Positions 22,140-33,812 of a stretch of DNA of 64,000 nucleotides are shown in pieces. This DNA comes from Terfezia claveryi (taxonomy: Eukaryota; Ascomycota; Pezizomycetes; Pezizales; Pezizaceae). Position 1 is the first letter of the stretch. The number at the start of each line of letters is the position of its first letter. The position numbers and the translations under genes were made by a program. The stretch covers positions 1 through 64,000 of the forward strand of contig WHUX01000228.1 of the NCBI GenBank assembly GCA_015179025.1, read 5' to 3'. Under the pieces are notes generated by a model. The model saw only the letters and a program-made list of their open reading frames with translations. It was not told the origin of the DNA and searched no databases.

Positions 22140-23724
22140 TACAGAAGCCGGAAAATCTTGACCTGGCCACCAACATTCTGGCTGGGGCTGAAGATATCGA
22201 GGCTGATATTATGGATGTTGAGGCTAATATCATGGATGTCGAGGCCAATGCAGACGCTGGAAGTGATCTCTGACAGCAGGTGAAAAGGGCATGTGGGAAA
22301 GACCCCTGGCCAAAGAGATAATCACTGCGGTAGAATCTGGACAGTGCCGCCATACCAAGATTTCCCTAGCCAAGTATACAACCCAGGACAGTCTCCTTTA
22401 CCATCTTGACCGCCTCTACATACCCTCGGACAGCAAACTACACTTGAAACTAATCAAGGAGCACCATGACACCCTAGCCACCGGCCACCCTGAAGTGGCT
22501 AAGACGTTAGAGTTACTTTCTAGGCAATATATGTGGACTGACTAAGGGAAGGAGGTAGAGCAGTACATACGGAATTGCGATGTCTGTAAGCGTGCAAAAC
22601 CTACCCACCACGCTCTTAATGGTACCCTGAAGCCCCTGGAAATCCCTGATCGGCCCTAGTAACCACTGACTATAGACTTCGTAACCGGGTTGCCGGAGAA
22701 CTTGGGATTCAATGCCATTCTGATGGTGGTGGATTGGCTGATGAAAATGAGGTATGTGATACCTTGCTGGGATACCTGCTCCACTCCAGAGCTAGCCAAT
22801 CTCTACTTCACCAACGTGTTCCGTTATCATGGCCTCCCCGAATCTATTGTATCCGACCAAGGGCCTCAGTTCACCTCAGAATTCTGGAAAGCATTCTGCG
22901 AGCTTTTGGGGATCAAGGTAAGCCTCTCGACAGCCTACCACCTCCAGACCGATGGCCAATCAGAAAGAATGAACGCTATTATGGAACAATATCTACAGGT
23001 CTATGTCAACTACCAGCAAAATAACTGGGTGTCCTTACTGGCAACCTGTGAGTTCGCCGCAAACAATCAGTTCTCAGAGTCCTTAAAAGCCTCTCTATTC
23101 CTAGCTAATTACAGTTGGCACCCTCGGTTCATAGATACTCTAGCACCCCCGCAAAAAGCCCATCCCCCGGCTAGGGAGTTCGCAAGTGGGATCGCTGAAC
23201 TCCACCGAACCTTGAAAACCGAGTTGACTTATGCCCAAGCTAGACAGGCTGAATATACAAATGGATCCAGGTTGCCAGCCCTGAGATATCAGCCAGGAGA
23301 CAAGGTGTGGCTTTCTAGTCACCATTTCTGCACGGAACAACTGTCATGCAAACTGGATCACAAGTTCTTAGGTCCATACAAGGTATTAGGGAGCGTGGGC
23401 ACTCATGCTTACTGGCTGAAGTTCCCTAAGGATATCAAGTACCATCCCCTCATTCATGTCTCCGAGATCAAGACCACTGCGGATGACCCTCTCTCAGGAC
23501 AGAAACACCCCCTACCTCTTCCAGTGGTTATTGAATGTGAAGAGGAATGGGAGGTGGAGGAAGTACTAGACTCGCAGAGGAGGTATGGGCATCTGCAGTA
23601 CAAGGTCAAATGGGTAGGAGACAAGGAGGCAACTTGACAACCTAGAGAGGACTTGGAGAATGCGAAGAATTTGGTCGCCCTATTCCACCAGCAATACACA
23701 AGAAAGCCTCGCCCAATGGAATAA
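22140..23724 (+). pseudogene. G1 integrase and chromodomain
   Basis: Zinc-binding H-H-C-C domain at about 22450-22610 (HHDTLATGHPEV ... CDVCKRAK). The core at 22690-23050 shows IVSDQGPQFTSEF and TDGQSERMNAIMEQY. The C-terminal domain includes KLDHKFLGPYKV (23348-23383). The chromodomain at 23545-23700 reads EVEEVLDSQRRYGHLQYKVK, with one stop where TGG is expected (near 23636). The end is TAA 23722-23724. The 315-codon open stretch 22690-23637 is the best preserved part of G1. Confidence 0.88.
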
Positions 23725-23900
23725 TGTTGTGCCTTTTGAGAGTCATATGGTGGGGCCCGTCCGAGACTCGTTCTTCTCGCTTTTCTTGTTCTTCTTGTTG
23801 TTTGAAGTTGGAATCCTGGTCGTTACCTTTGTTGTTGTTTCCTGTATTGATTTTGCCGGTTGTTGTGCCCAGGCCTCCTAGTCGCTGGAGCTTCAGCCTA

Positions 23901-23912
23901 AAGGGGGGATAG
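23901..23912 (+). other. Polypurine tract of G1
   Basis: aaggggggatag precedes the 3' LTR, and the same tract is found in G2 and G3. Confidence 0.8.
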
Positions 23913-24423
23913 TATCACAACCATGTTCTTAGTCTTGATTTGACAATCGAACAGACTTGTTCGGGTGTCATCAATGGGTGATTGTTATCTTAGCTTCTAA
24001 GATGGGAATCTCGGGAAGCATATTCCTTCCACGGCCTTCGCCTAGAATCATGTATATATATCTTCGTTTCTCCGCCCTCTTGTTGGATCACCATCTAACG
24101 TTTTGGATACCCAATATAGGACCTTGCTTCTCCCAGCACTTATACATCTCCCTTGTGCACCTCTTTGTCTTGTGAACAGCTCTGCAGCACAGCTGCCTCC
24201 CTCCGACACACACGGCAATCACTTCCGCGTGTCTCTTGTCCTTGCCTCTTGCCTTCTGAACATCCTGCCCTCTGTGACATCGTCCGTGACATCCGTAACA
24301 GGTGTCTATGACAAGCCTACTTTCACTAGTCACACACGTAGCGCTCCTGCGTGTATCTCACTTCATTCCTGTCCTCGCCCTGGCATACCCTTTGGTCACC
24401 TTGTCCTCAGAACCATCATTACA
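23913..24423 (+). mobile_element. 3' LTR of G1
   Basis: 511 bp, TATCACAACC (TGT changed to TAT) to CATTACA. It has one 28-nt inverted repeat at 23942-23969. The difference in length from the 5' LTR is mostly due to the repeat number. Confidence 0.88.
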
Positions 24424-25040
24424 TTTCCGTAAAAATTGTATGCGGAGCGGCTTTCACATACATTGATTGGCAGAATAGGTAGATCTCGATGGAGATTCTC
24501 GCTGTATTCGGTGAACTGCCTTCTTCCAAGTCTTCGGGATGATATTGGTATGTAATTGGACTGTATAGCAACTAGTTCAAAAATTAATATTGTACTAACA
24601 ATCTATGTTCTGTAAAATTTAGAGGCGGAGTGGCTTTTACATACAATAATAGGCTGAATAGGTAGGGTCTTAATGGGGACTGTCTCTGTATTCGGTGATA
24701 CTGCCTTCTTCGAAGTCTTCAGGATAATATTGGTATGTAACTGGACTGTATAGCAATTAATAGTTCAAAAATTAAATATCGTATACTCCGCCACCAACAA
24801 CCTATATTCCGTAAAAATTGTATACAGAGCAGCTTTTACGTACATCGATTGGCAGAATAGGTAGGTCTCGATTAGGACTCTCTCTGTATTTGGTGATACT
24901 GCCTTCTTCGAAGTCTTTGGGATGATATTGGTATGTAACTGGACTGTATAGTAACTCATAGTTCAAAAATTGACATCATATACTTTGCCACCAACAATCT
25001 ATAGTCCATAAAAATTCGGGCCAGAGTAGCTCATATACAA
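24424..25040. repeat. ~200-bp tandem repeat (satellite), right of G1
   Basis: Units begin at about 24425, 24608, 24807 and 25014 (ttccgtaaaaattg and variants), spacing 183-207 bp. Each carries aggtagg(g)tctcgat or a variant and ctgccttctt(c)gaagtctt. On the minus strand each unit encodes a similar short peptide (TNIIPKTSKKAVSPNTERV), which may only reflect repeat identity. Confidence 0.85.
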
Positions 25041-27488
25041 CAATTGTCAGAGTATCCAGAGCCTCCCTAGGACTCTCTGTGACCAGTAGGGACTGTTTAG
25101 TTTGAATGCTTGAGGCACAAGCTAGATGATACTAGACTAGAACTAGACCCCATAGTCCCACAATCATGGAAGTCTCACTGCACTAGTTATGTAGTCCCAG
25201 GTTGTACAGTATTAGTAGGTATGTAATCCACTGTACATGTGCCATAACTACTGTAGGTGAGACGTGCTATGTAGCCTAGTGGTGGTTTGGTATCTATCTT
25301 CATGTGATATCTTTAGTACGAAACTATCCAGTTGGTGTAGTATAACAATTGGTATAGTATAACAAAAGAAATCACTAGAGGAGAAGAAAGGAAAGATAAC
25401 ATTCTTTGAATGATGCCAAGACTGCTTGTCTTGTCCTTGCCAAAAATAAATTGTATATCAGACTACCATATATTGCACTGCAGCCTAAGGAAAGACATTG
25501 AGAAAAAAGGGGATATTGTAAAAGAGTCTGAGGAAAGACATTTTTATGTAAAAGAGGTTTAATTCCATAGGTTGCAAATGTTATGAGTTTTCTTGCTCAC
25601 AGATGATAATGGGTAAAACAACAGAAATATTTCTACCTACACTAAGGTGTTTATACCAGTCAGCCGGTCAAAAGCCTGCCACTAACCTGAGTAGGAACTA
25701 GCAGGTCGAAGCCATTCCAGAGGTGGTTAGGCAACTCAACCCTCTAGTATAGTTCCTTTGACTGTCTGTCACTAGTATGTTGGCAAGGATTTTCAACCAA
25801 ACTAAGGATTTTCTTAGTCTTTTGCATGACCTTCCTCTAGTAGTGCCAACCTAGTCTTGTACCAACCAAGTTATTGGACCTAGTCTAGTTGGCATAGTTG
25901 GACCTAGTCTATGTGGTGCCAACCAGACTCAGAATATCCTTGGGTTGAGACTAAGAATATCCTTAGTCTAGTTAAAAATCCTTGCAATTGTGCCAACCAG
26001 ACTAGGTAGTCCATACTTACTCGCCTCAATTCTCCTATGACCAGGAGGACTGCCATTCCCTAACTAGACCAGTCTCTTACCTTCTTACATTCACTTTATC
26101 ATAGTTACCTACAAGCGGCTTGTGCAAACCAGACTTTGCTTTATGATAGAAAGCCAACGTCAAGTGCCAATCTCAGGTAGCTAGAGGTATATACTAGACT
26201 TCATCAAGCAATTGCCCATAACATCTATTTCGTAAACAGCCTTTTTTACATGCCAATCAGACTACTCTTTTACGTTCATATTATAGTTTTGTTAGTCTGG
26301 TTGGCACAAGCCTCTCATAGAGAAGTCTTTGTTTGGTTTGTCTAGTTGGCACAACCTATAGTCAAATGTAGTCTGTTAGGAATGGTCAACTGCATAATAA
26401 AACTAACTAGCTATTAGGGGGACCTCTCAAGGTCCAATCACAGTAGTCTGTTATGCTAACTAGATTACAAGCTTAGACCAGATCAAGTAATAGCCATTAG
26501 TATCCATTCTCTAACCAGACTTTGCTTTGTAATAGGAAGCCAATGTCAAGTGTCAATCTCAGGTAGCCAGGAGTACACACTAGACTATATCAAGCAATTA
26601 CCCATAATGAGCATTTCCCAAACAGCCTTTTTTTATTTTCACATTATAGTCTTTATTTGTCTAGTTAGGCACAACCTCTTATCAAATATAGTATGTTTAG
26701 AATGGTCAACTATATAATGAAACAAACTAGCCATTAGAGTAGTTTGGTTGGCACCTGGTAGAGTAAGCTCACAAGGTCCAATCATAGTAGTCTATTGTGC
26801 CAACTAGATTATAGCTTAGACAAAATCAAGTAATAGCTGTTATGAAGAAGATCGCAAATAGTCAGAGTGACTATTACTGTCTTAGATGTCAGGAGAGTCA
26901 AATGAGTTGGCAGAATCCACTGGTATCTCGCAGAATCATCGCGGAGTATTCCTATGATAAGCAAAAATCCTATAAGCGAGGATCAATCTCAACGAGAGAT
27001 AAGCAATTCTTAAGACTTACGTATCTAGATACATGTAAGTGATAGAGTAAAGTCTCAAGAAAAAGAAGTAAAAGACAATCGACAGTGGCATACGAAGCTA
27101 GCTATCAATCATCTTAAGGTAACAGAGTGAAGATTCTAGCACTTTCCTTGTGCACGTAAAAACGATGCGTATATTTCTTAATAAGTATATTAAAGTACAA
27201 GAATTCCCCTACATAATATACCCCCTTTCTAGCGAGGCTAACAAACTAAGCTAAAAAAAAATAACTTTTGCTGTTACCCTCATCACAAATAACTTCCTAG
27301 CCACCATATTCCTCCCCTCTCTTAAAACTTAGGCAGCCCCATTGCCACCTAAATATCTATCCAACTCTCGAAACAACAAATTCTTCACCATTTTTCTCTG
27401 TAGCAAAAGCAAAAAAATACATCTACAAAAGAAATAAATAAAATATCCAAAACAATCCAGCACTTATATAATAACAAAAGAAACCTTC
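25040..27488. repeat. Non-coding repeat region
   Basis: No credible gene. A block of about 386 bp is duplicated in tandem (accagactttgctt at 26128 and at 26514). A roughly 14-bp motif (gtgccaaccagact and its complement agtctggttggcac) recurs about ten times in both orientations between 25840 and 26810. A 66-codon frame at 26842-27042 shows no recognisable domain. 27180-27488 is very AT-rich. Confidence 0.6.
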
Positions 27489-28956
27489 CTAATCTATATC
27501 TTCCACCATTTTCACCTTACTAGCTTTCAACAACTTCTCTAACCTCTGCACTAACGTCTCCTTATTCAGCCTCCCTTCCTCCACCGTCAACGATCTGATT
27601 GCCCCTTCTACTGCAAAAGCATCGTCCTTATCCTCCTCATCCTCAGCCTTCCGTTTAAGCTCATCTACCCCCTTATCAACATCCAGATTGATAACTGGTA
27701 TGTCCAGCTTAAACTTACTCTTCTTTTCCTCCTTCTCCTCTTCTCTCTGCCCATCAGCAAGAAAAAAGTGGCATCGGGACGCCAGGTGGTGTCTCCAGGA
27801 GACAGGGTTGTCTCTGGTGTCTTTGTATCTTTTATGTCTCCTAGGTGTCTTCTGAGTGTCTCCCATGTGTCTTTTAGTGTCTCCCAGTGTCTTCTGGAGA
27901 CACTGGGAGACATTCTGCCAATCGTGGAGACACACCTTGTCTCCAGTGGCAATACTGTCTCTAGAGACACTGGAGACAAACTATTTTCTTTCCTGATGCC
28001 TCTTCCTCGTCATTGGCCTTCCCGCTTCAGGCCTTACTTCAACAATCTTTCCAACAACTTTCTTCCCCTTGTCTTTGGCCACACTAACTTCCTCAACCTT
28101 ATCATTCTAATCTTCACCCTTATCCGAATTCCCTCCCTCAACAACCTTAACTTCTGCCTCAGCCTGTACTTCAGCTTTTTCACTTGGCGAGGTGGCTTGA
28201 GATACCACCTCGAGAGATGCAACCATTTCAATAGCTGCTTGTGTGTTTGGGGTATCGATTTCATGAGGAGGGTTGTTGTGAAAAGGAGTGAGAGTTATTG
28301 TCGGAGGGATGTAAGAGGTGTCAAGGAAGATGTAGGTGAAGCAACCTCCACCTGAATTTTATTTCCCCGCAATTGCTTCTTTTCCATGTATGTCTTTTTG
28401 GCAATATCCCTTGTCATCACCTACTTATATTTCTTGGTTTGCTTAACAGCTAACCTTTCTGCTACCCCTATCGTCATTTTCGCCTCCGCATTATTCCATG
28501 CTGGATTCCTCTCCGCAAACCATGCGAGTTCTCTGAGGAATTCTTCAGCAGGCCAAGGAGGCATCAATTCCCCCATCTTCTCTTCCCATTCATCTCTCTA
28601 TGCATTCTTTAGCCTTTCTCATGCATTCGCTTTTCTTCTTTGAGATTCCATATGAATCTTAGACAACAGTAGGATTGTTTTTGAGAAGCTGAGATCCATC
28701 TCAATGTCTTCTTGGGATACTTCATGCTCGTAAAGTCTTCGTCAGTTCACCCTTCCACTATTTCTTTGAGGACTTGGGTGGCAAAAGCTTCCTTTTCTGT
28801 TTGAGTTTGGGTCAGGCGAGCTATTTGTTTGGCAAACTCCCATTTGTCCCTTCCCTCCAGCTTTGCTATCTCATCTTGACACCTCTTCCTCAAATCTTAA
28901 CTCCTACTTACTACCCTATCAGCAATACTGATAATTTGGTTGTCGTTTTCTGACAT
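27489..28956 (-). pseudogene. Broken hypothetical gene, charged coiled-coil type
   Basis: I do not recognise this gene. A plausible start is ATG 28956 (MSENDNQIISIADRVVS). The minus strand then reads Lys/Glu-rich helical sequence (EIAKLEGRDKWEFAKQIARL), later PPWPAEEFLRELAWFAERNP near 28500-28560, and finishes with LEKLLKASKVKMVEDID at 27489. It is broken by several stops, frameshifts and a fold-back insertion at about 27789-27972. Size and charge would suit a retroelement gag, possibly of an element like E, but no zinc knuckle is visible. It could also be a decayed host gene. Confidence 0.4.
27789..27972. mobile_element. Fold-back (MITE-like) insertion rich in GTCTC/GAGAC
   Basis: About 180 bp built from repeated tgtctcc and ggagaca words in both orientations, interrupting the gene above. 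The ends share TGTCTCCAG in inverted orientation. The centre is a perfect 15-bp hairpin: TGTCTCCCAGTGTCT at 27878-27892, a 5-nt loop, and its complement at 27898-27912. No target duplication was confirmed. Confidence 0.55.
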
Positions 28957-29165
28957 GGTAGATCGGAGTATAAGGCAGGGTAATAATATGTGATATGTGA
29001 AGTAGAGGTAGGTATCGTTTAGGAAGGATGAGTAGGATGTTACGACTTGATGAGGGTTATCGTAAAAGAGCTTTTGTTCGAGGAGGAAGAATGAAGATTG
29101 GAGTTTGTACGAATGATGGGGGGATCGGAGGTATTTATACTAAACAGAACACTAAATTTTCAGCG
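28957..29165. other. No gene seen
   Basis: AT-rich spacer between the broken gene and repeat R. No clear signals apart from a possible upstream region of the minus-strand gene. Confidence 0.4.
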
Positions 29166-29986
29166 CTCTAAATGTGCGTCAGGACGTACCACCAAGCGTC
29201 CGGACGCGAGTTTGTGTCCTGTGCGTCCTGTTGGTCTGGACGCACTAGAACGTTGCCCCCTCGCCTGTGACGCAACAACAATGCTGGGCAGTTACTCTCG
29301 CATCTGGGACGCACTGGCACGTTGCTCCCTCGCTTGGGACGCCATACCAATGCTGGGCAGTTGCTCTCGCATCTGGGATACACTAGGATGTTGCCCCCAT
29401 GCCTGGGACGCAAGTATACATAGAAACACAACCCGCTTACAGCTTGCATCCGCTACGTTCTTATACCAGCCAGCTATGTAGCCGGGTTTGCAACCTTTGA
29501 ATATGCATGCAGCAGAAATATTCATTGTATTCGCCAATTATTATATACACAGAGAGGTATTTAGCAATAGATATGTACACGGAACATTTGTGCAGCAACA
29601 CTCGCTCTAACCCTTGGCCTAACCTTCGCTCTAACTCTTGTTGTATCCATTGCTCTAACTCTCGCTCTAATGCTCACTCTAATTCTTACTCTAATGCTCT
29701 CTCTAATACTCGCTGTAATATGCTGGGAATAATGAGCAAAGGGAAAAAGCATGGGGAAGGGAAGTATATATACAGGAAAACCATAGTTGCTAAGGCTGAC
29801 TGCTAAGGCCAACAATTTAGACTTTCCGAAGACAATGAGATAAGGGATAATAAGAGAAGTGGCATGACAGTAATCAACGGCACTCAGCCCCCCATTCGCA
29901 CGTGGGTGCCGTACTACTCAATGCCTGGCATAGTAATAGTCATATTAGGAAATCGTAGTCGTGGTACTGTGACCGAGACAAGTACT
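29166..29986 (+). repeat. Repeat R, copy 1, left half
   Basis: Matches 63003-63840. It holds a 69-bp minisatellite (units from 29232, 29301 and 29370: ctgggacgcactgg...) and, at 29600-29716, an array of ctctaa-type words with a roughly 12-bp rhythm. It is interrupted at 29986 by D1 and continues at 37562. No coding function is apparent. Confidence 0.85.
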
Positions 29987-30666
29987 TGTAATGAATGGTA
30001 CTAGACAGTATTCATTCGGTACCGTTTATACAATCTATATCCGTAGGCACGGACGTTTGTGTATTTCGGTTCTGCTAAGGTAAGACCTCAGAAGGGTAGG
30101 GAAATTACTATGTGGGATATTCCCGAAGGGAACAGTAATTAACTAGTGTAATCTATCTTATATGATTTATGCTATCTAAGCTATATGATCTTGATCTGAT
30201 CAGAATATAGGCTTGCTCGCTCTGTATGCTTGCTTGGTTGCTTCTTCTCTTTCTTGTGTATTCCAGAGGGAATCCAGCGGCCTATTTATACTCCTCTGAG
30301 ATCTGATGACTAAGGAAATAAATACAATAAGGGGTGGCACACCAGAAGGTGGTGCGCTGTATAAAAGGGGTCATGTGGCCATAGTAATGAGTCACACACC
30401 TTAAAGGATGGTCATGTGGCCATAGTAATGAGTCACACGCCTTAAACAGAGGTCACGTGGCCATAATAAGGGTGTCTTCATATGGCAAGTACCATGGAAC
30501 TTCCCATGGCAAATTCCGCGTGCTATGGATGCCTATAAAGCAATAGGAGGTGGTAGAAGGCTAGTCCTTCAACCGAGAGGCTTAGTTACATAACATAGTA
30601 GTAATATAGAAAATACAAAAGTATATAATCAATTATATAAGTAATGAAACAACGTTCTCTATTACA
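29987..30666 (-). mobile_element. 3' LTR of D1
   Basis: 680 bp, TGTAATGAATGG...TATTACA on the plus strand. It has two TGAGTCA (bZIP-type) sites in its repeat section around 30380-30440 and a TATA-like tatttata near 30283 (minus-strand TATAAATA). Confidence 0.9.
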
Positions 30667-30694
30667 CTTCCCCACATAGAAGGATTTCCTATCC

Positions 30695-31186
30695 TTACTT
30701 CTTTCGTTCTGCTACATTGGTTTCCATACGTCCTAAGATTTGATACATTGTTAATACATTAGCATTAACGTAAATATCCTTAGTGTTTCCTTGACTCATG
30801 ATTCTATCTCGTTCTTGTTGGATGAGAGCTTGGGTCTCATCTCTGGTTCGTGGTCCTTGTTTTCCTTTAGTCCTTAGATGTCTCTTGAATGTATCTTCCA
30901 TACTTCCGGTAGTCCAAAAGTCTTGAAGAATTTCGGTGGTGATTTCCTTGGCATTTACCTAGGAATTATATTTAGGAGAGTATCCTAGCCATCTGACCTT
31001 ATATTGTCTTTCTCTAGTTCGAGGAGCTGTTCTAAATTCTAATATATTTTCAACTTTATAACGATCTTCTTGAATTGGTCCTGGTTCCTGAGATTGTCTG
31101 TGAGGGAACTGGGTAGGATTGTTTTTATAGTAGGGTTTGAGTTTGCTGATATGAAAAGTATTATATATGAGGTGGAGGTCAGGTTA
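30695..31186 (-). pseudogene. D1 integrase C-terminus and chromodomain
   Basis: Minus strand: remnants of HISKLKPYY, then the chromodomain (RQYKVRWLGYSPKYDSW-like) and the tail ending METNVAERKK at 30695. D2 gives the same with few differences. Just upstream (31187) the sequence jumps directly to the region before integrase, showing an internal deletion. Confidence 0.8.
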
Positions 31187-31189
31187 ACT

Positions 31190-32298
31190 TGAATGAAAGA
31201 GGGTAAATCTTCGTCAATGGCTACTCGCTTTTTAGAACGAGTGGTGACGGCGGCGGTATTAATTGAAATTGCATTACTGCTGCTAGCGGTTGCAGCTGGT
31301 TGTTGAGATGTATTCCATGGTTATTGAGGGGCAACAGGAGTATACATGATCTCCTGTTCCATTTGTCGGTTGGTCATCTGTTCGGTAGGGTTACTGAACT
31401 GAATGCTAGGTTAGAGAGTAGATTGTATCGGCTTGTTAGTAATCCATCTTTTTGCCCATTCTCCGATTTCCTAGATAGCTTCTTCGCGGCTGAGAGCTGG
31501 TGGAGGTGGATAAGCTGGCGTTTGTTGTACTGGTGCTAGTTCCTTTTGAGGCTCATTTGCGGATAAGATATGCACAATACGAGTCGTAAGGAATTCCTTC
31601 TCCTTCTTAAGAACTGAGGCTGTCAGGTCACAGTTCAAACTGCCATGTTCATGGTGGTTGCAGATTGCGCATGTTTTAATGGTAAACATGCGGTTGTTCA
31701 TGGCATGGGAGCTGCCATGAACTGAAGAGTAAAAATCATGGCAAAAGGACCAGTGCATCCTTTTGTGTTGTTGCCAATTGCTATGAGCTAGGTCGATAGC
31801 AATTTTCTTCGCTTCTTCAGGAGTGAGAGATTTTTGTTGAACGTTTTCAGAAGATGGAGGCCTATATCTTAGTCCAAGAACTGTTAAGGGTTTGTTCTTA
31901 TTTATATTGGGTACATGATCATACCCACTGAAAACTTCTTCTGGTATGGTGGATAGAGTCTCATCGTCTGAGGACTCTTCTTCATTCATCATGTCATATT
32001 CGCTTTCTTCATCCTGAATGCCCTCAAAGTATGGACAGAAGATATGGTGTCCAAGTTCTTCGGCTCTTCCACGACATTTGTTGAAGTCGCAGTCGACATG
32101 CCTGAAATTGATAGCTCCGTGGGAAGCCATATTGTTTTGAGTAGAGGTTTCTAGTAAGTGGAAAGTTCTTAAAACATTGGTAGAGATGTTGCGGTTGTAG
32201 GTATGGTTAGGAGGATCGATGCTGTTAGAAATATAATCGTCCTCGGTGGTGGGAGTGTCCAAGTATTTATGCTTCCTTGCAAGAGCGTCTGCTATCAA
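31190..32298 (-). pseudogene. D1 zinc-rich region between RNase H and integrase
   Basis: Open from 32298 to 31471 (275 codons), continuing in a damaged frame to about 31190. It contains CDFNKCRGRAEELGHHIFC, an acidic stretch, and the CCHC knuckle CAICNHHEHGSLNC, followed by Pro-rich sequence. It begins with the end of RNase H (IADALARKHKYLDTP). The equivalent D2 region has a second knuckle. Role unknown; nucleic-acid binding is likely. Confidence 0.75.
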
Positions 32299-33674
32299 AT
32301 TTTCCTTTCCTGTGGTGTGCTATATATCTGTATTAAATTCTATTAGGTAATCTTGCTATCGCCTCAATTTCTGGCTTGCAGGTGTTTGAGTATGAAAGGT
32401 TACTAATGGTTTATGGTCGGTAAGAATAGTGAACTTGTGACCTCTTAGTTGTGCTTCAAAAAATTTCAATGAGTCAATAATCGCTAATAATTCCTTTTGA
32501 AAGGTAGGATAATTGAGTTGTGCTGGATTAAATTTTCTAGAGTGGAAGCATGATGGTCTGATGTGCGTTAACGGTCCTTGACCTATCCAAAATCCTAGTC
32601 CTACATCACTAGCATCACAGACTAAATATTTGGGTTCAGTAGATTCATTATTCCAGGGTTTTAAAATATGTGGGGAATTCACGAGTTCCTTGAGTTTTTC
32701 AAATGCTGCATTATGAGTATCTGTCCATTCCCATTTCTTTGTTTCTCCTTGCAGTTCTGACAGGGTGCTTGCATATGATGCCAAGTCAGGAATAAATCTG
32801 CTAAGATAATTAATGATTCCAAGGAATCCTCTAAGATCCTTTTTTCTTGTAGGAGTTGGAAATGTTAATATAGTAGTCCTCTTTTTTGGGTCTACATGTA
32901 ATCCATCTGATGTTAAAACGTGTTCTAAGATTTCCAATCTTGGAGTAAAGAACTGGCATTTGCTTTCTTTGAGATAAAATTTCTTGTCCTGTAGACATTG
33001 AAGTACTTTCTTTAATAATTCTACATGTTCTTCATATGTTTTGGAGAATATAATAATATCATCAATATAGATGATTAGGTTTTTATAAACTATGTCCTTA
33101 AAAATTTCATGCATAACGCAAACTATGGTAGCAGGTATGTTACGATCCCCTTGTTGCGTAACTCTACTTCTAAAATAAAATATCCCATGTGACATAAAAA
33201 AGTTGAGTATTGCTCAGATTCTTTATTGTTCCTGATATTAAAAAATCCATCGGCTAAGTCGACCTTAGTCCAAATGGGATTCTCCGCTACTAGTTCAATT
33301 GCTTCATTAATATCTGGCAATGGGGTGTGATCCAGTTCGACAGCTAAATTGCGGTTTCCACAGTCATTGACATGTCTAGCTTCTTCCGGTTTATCTCGTT
33401 TAGGGATAGTGAATATGACTACAGCATTTGTGTCATTTTCTACTCTATATATATGACTTGATGCTTCTTTTTCGAATAATTTGTCATGGATTTGTTGTCT
33501 AAATCGATGTCCTGAGGGTCGCCATTTTGGTATCCAAGTAGCTCCTGCTTTTAGTTTAATAGAGTGATTAATTTTTCTTAGTGGGGGTAATTCCCATAGA
33601 ATTGTCTTGGGAAATAATAAAGGAAACTCCGTTATATGGTTGAATTGTTTCTGTACCATAGAAACAGCTGTCAC
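32299..33674 (-). pseudogene. D1 reverse transcriptase and RNase H
   Basis: RT motif A is in WTKVDLADGFFNIR (in 33674-33123), and the catalytic pair is in IIYIDDIIIFSKTYEEH near 33050. YLSRFIPDLASYASTLSELQ is the connection, and RNase H is CDASDVGLGFWIGQG to LTDHKPLVTF. One frame break lies near 33190. The minus-strand order and similarity to D2 are clear. Confidence 0.87.
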
Positions 33675-33812
33675 GAGTTCTCTTTCTAAATCAGTTTCTT
33701 CCGCGTTACTAATATTTTCCTAATTATCTGGTTCACTATAATCTGTGACTGATTCACAGCTGACCTATGTATATGTCGATCTTATACCATTCGCTATAGT
33801 TCTAGATCCTTT

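Larger units (their letters stand above)
17497..24423 (+). mobile_element. Chromovirus G1 (Ty3/gypsy), complete but inactive
   Basis: Two LTRs (17497-18045 and 23913-24423) bound gag and pol on the plus strand. Flanks are gttcc on the left and tttcc on the right, a 4/5 match for a 5-bp target duplication, and removing G1 restores a continuous satellite unit. Gag is interrupted by a solo LTR of family D. Numerous stops, mostly TAG and TGA, are spread through pol. Confidence 0.9.

Noticed and set aside
26842..27042. 66-codon frame as a small gene
   Set aside because: No homology recognised, no promoter or context, and AT-rich repeat surroundings.
29220..29440. Long frames in the 69-bp minisatellite (both strands) as proteins
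   Set aside because: Several frames are open at once because the unit length is a multiple of 3; no gene-like context.
29600..29716. ctctaaccc-like array as an internal telomere repeat
   Set aside because: Only one word fits CCCTAA; the array has a ~12-bp rhythm of ctctaa variants and no TTAGGG-type run.
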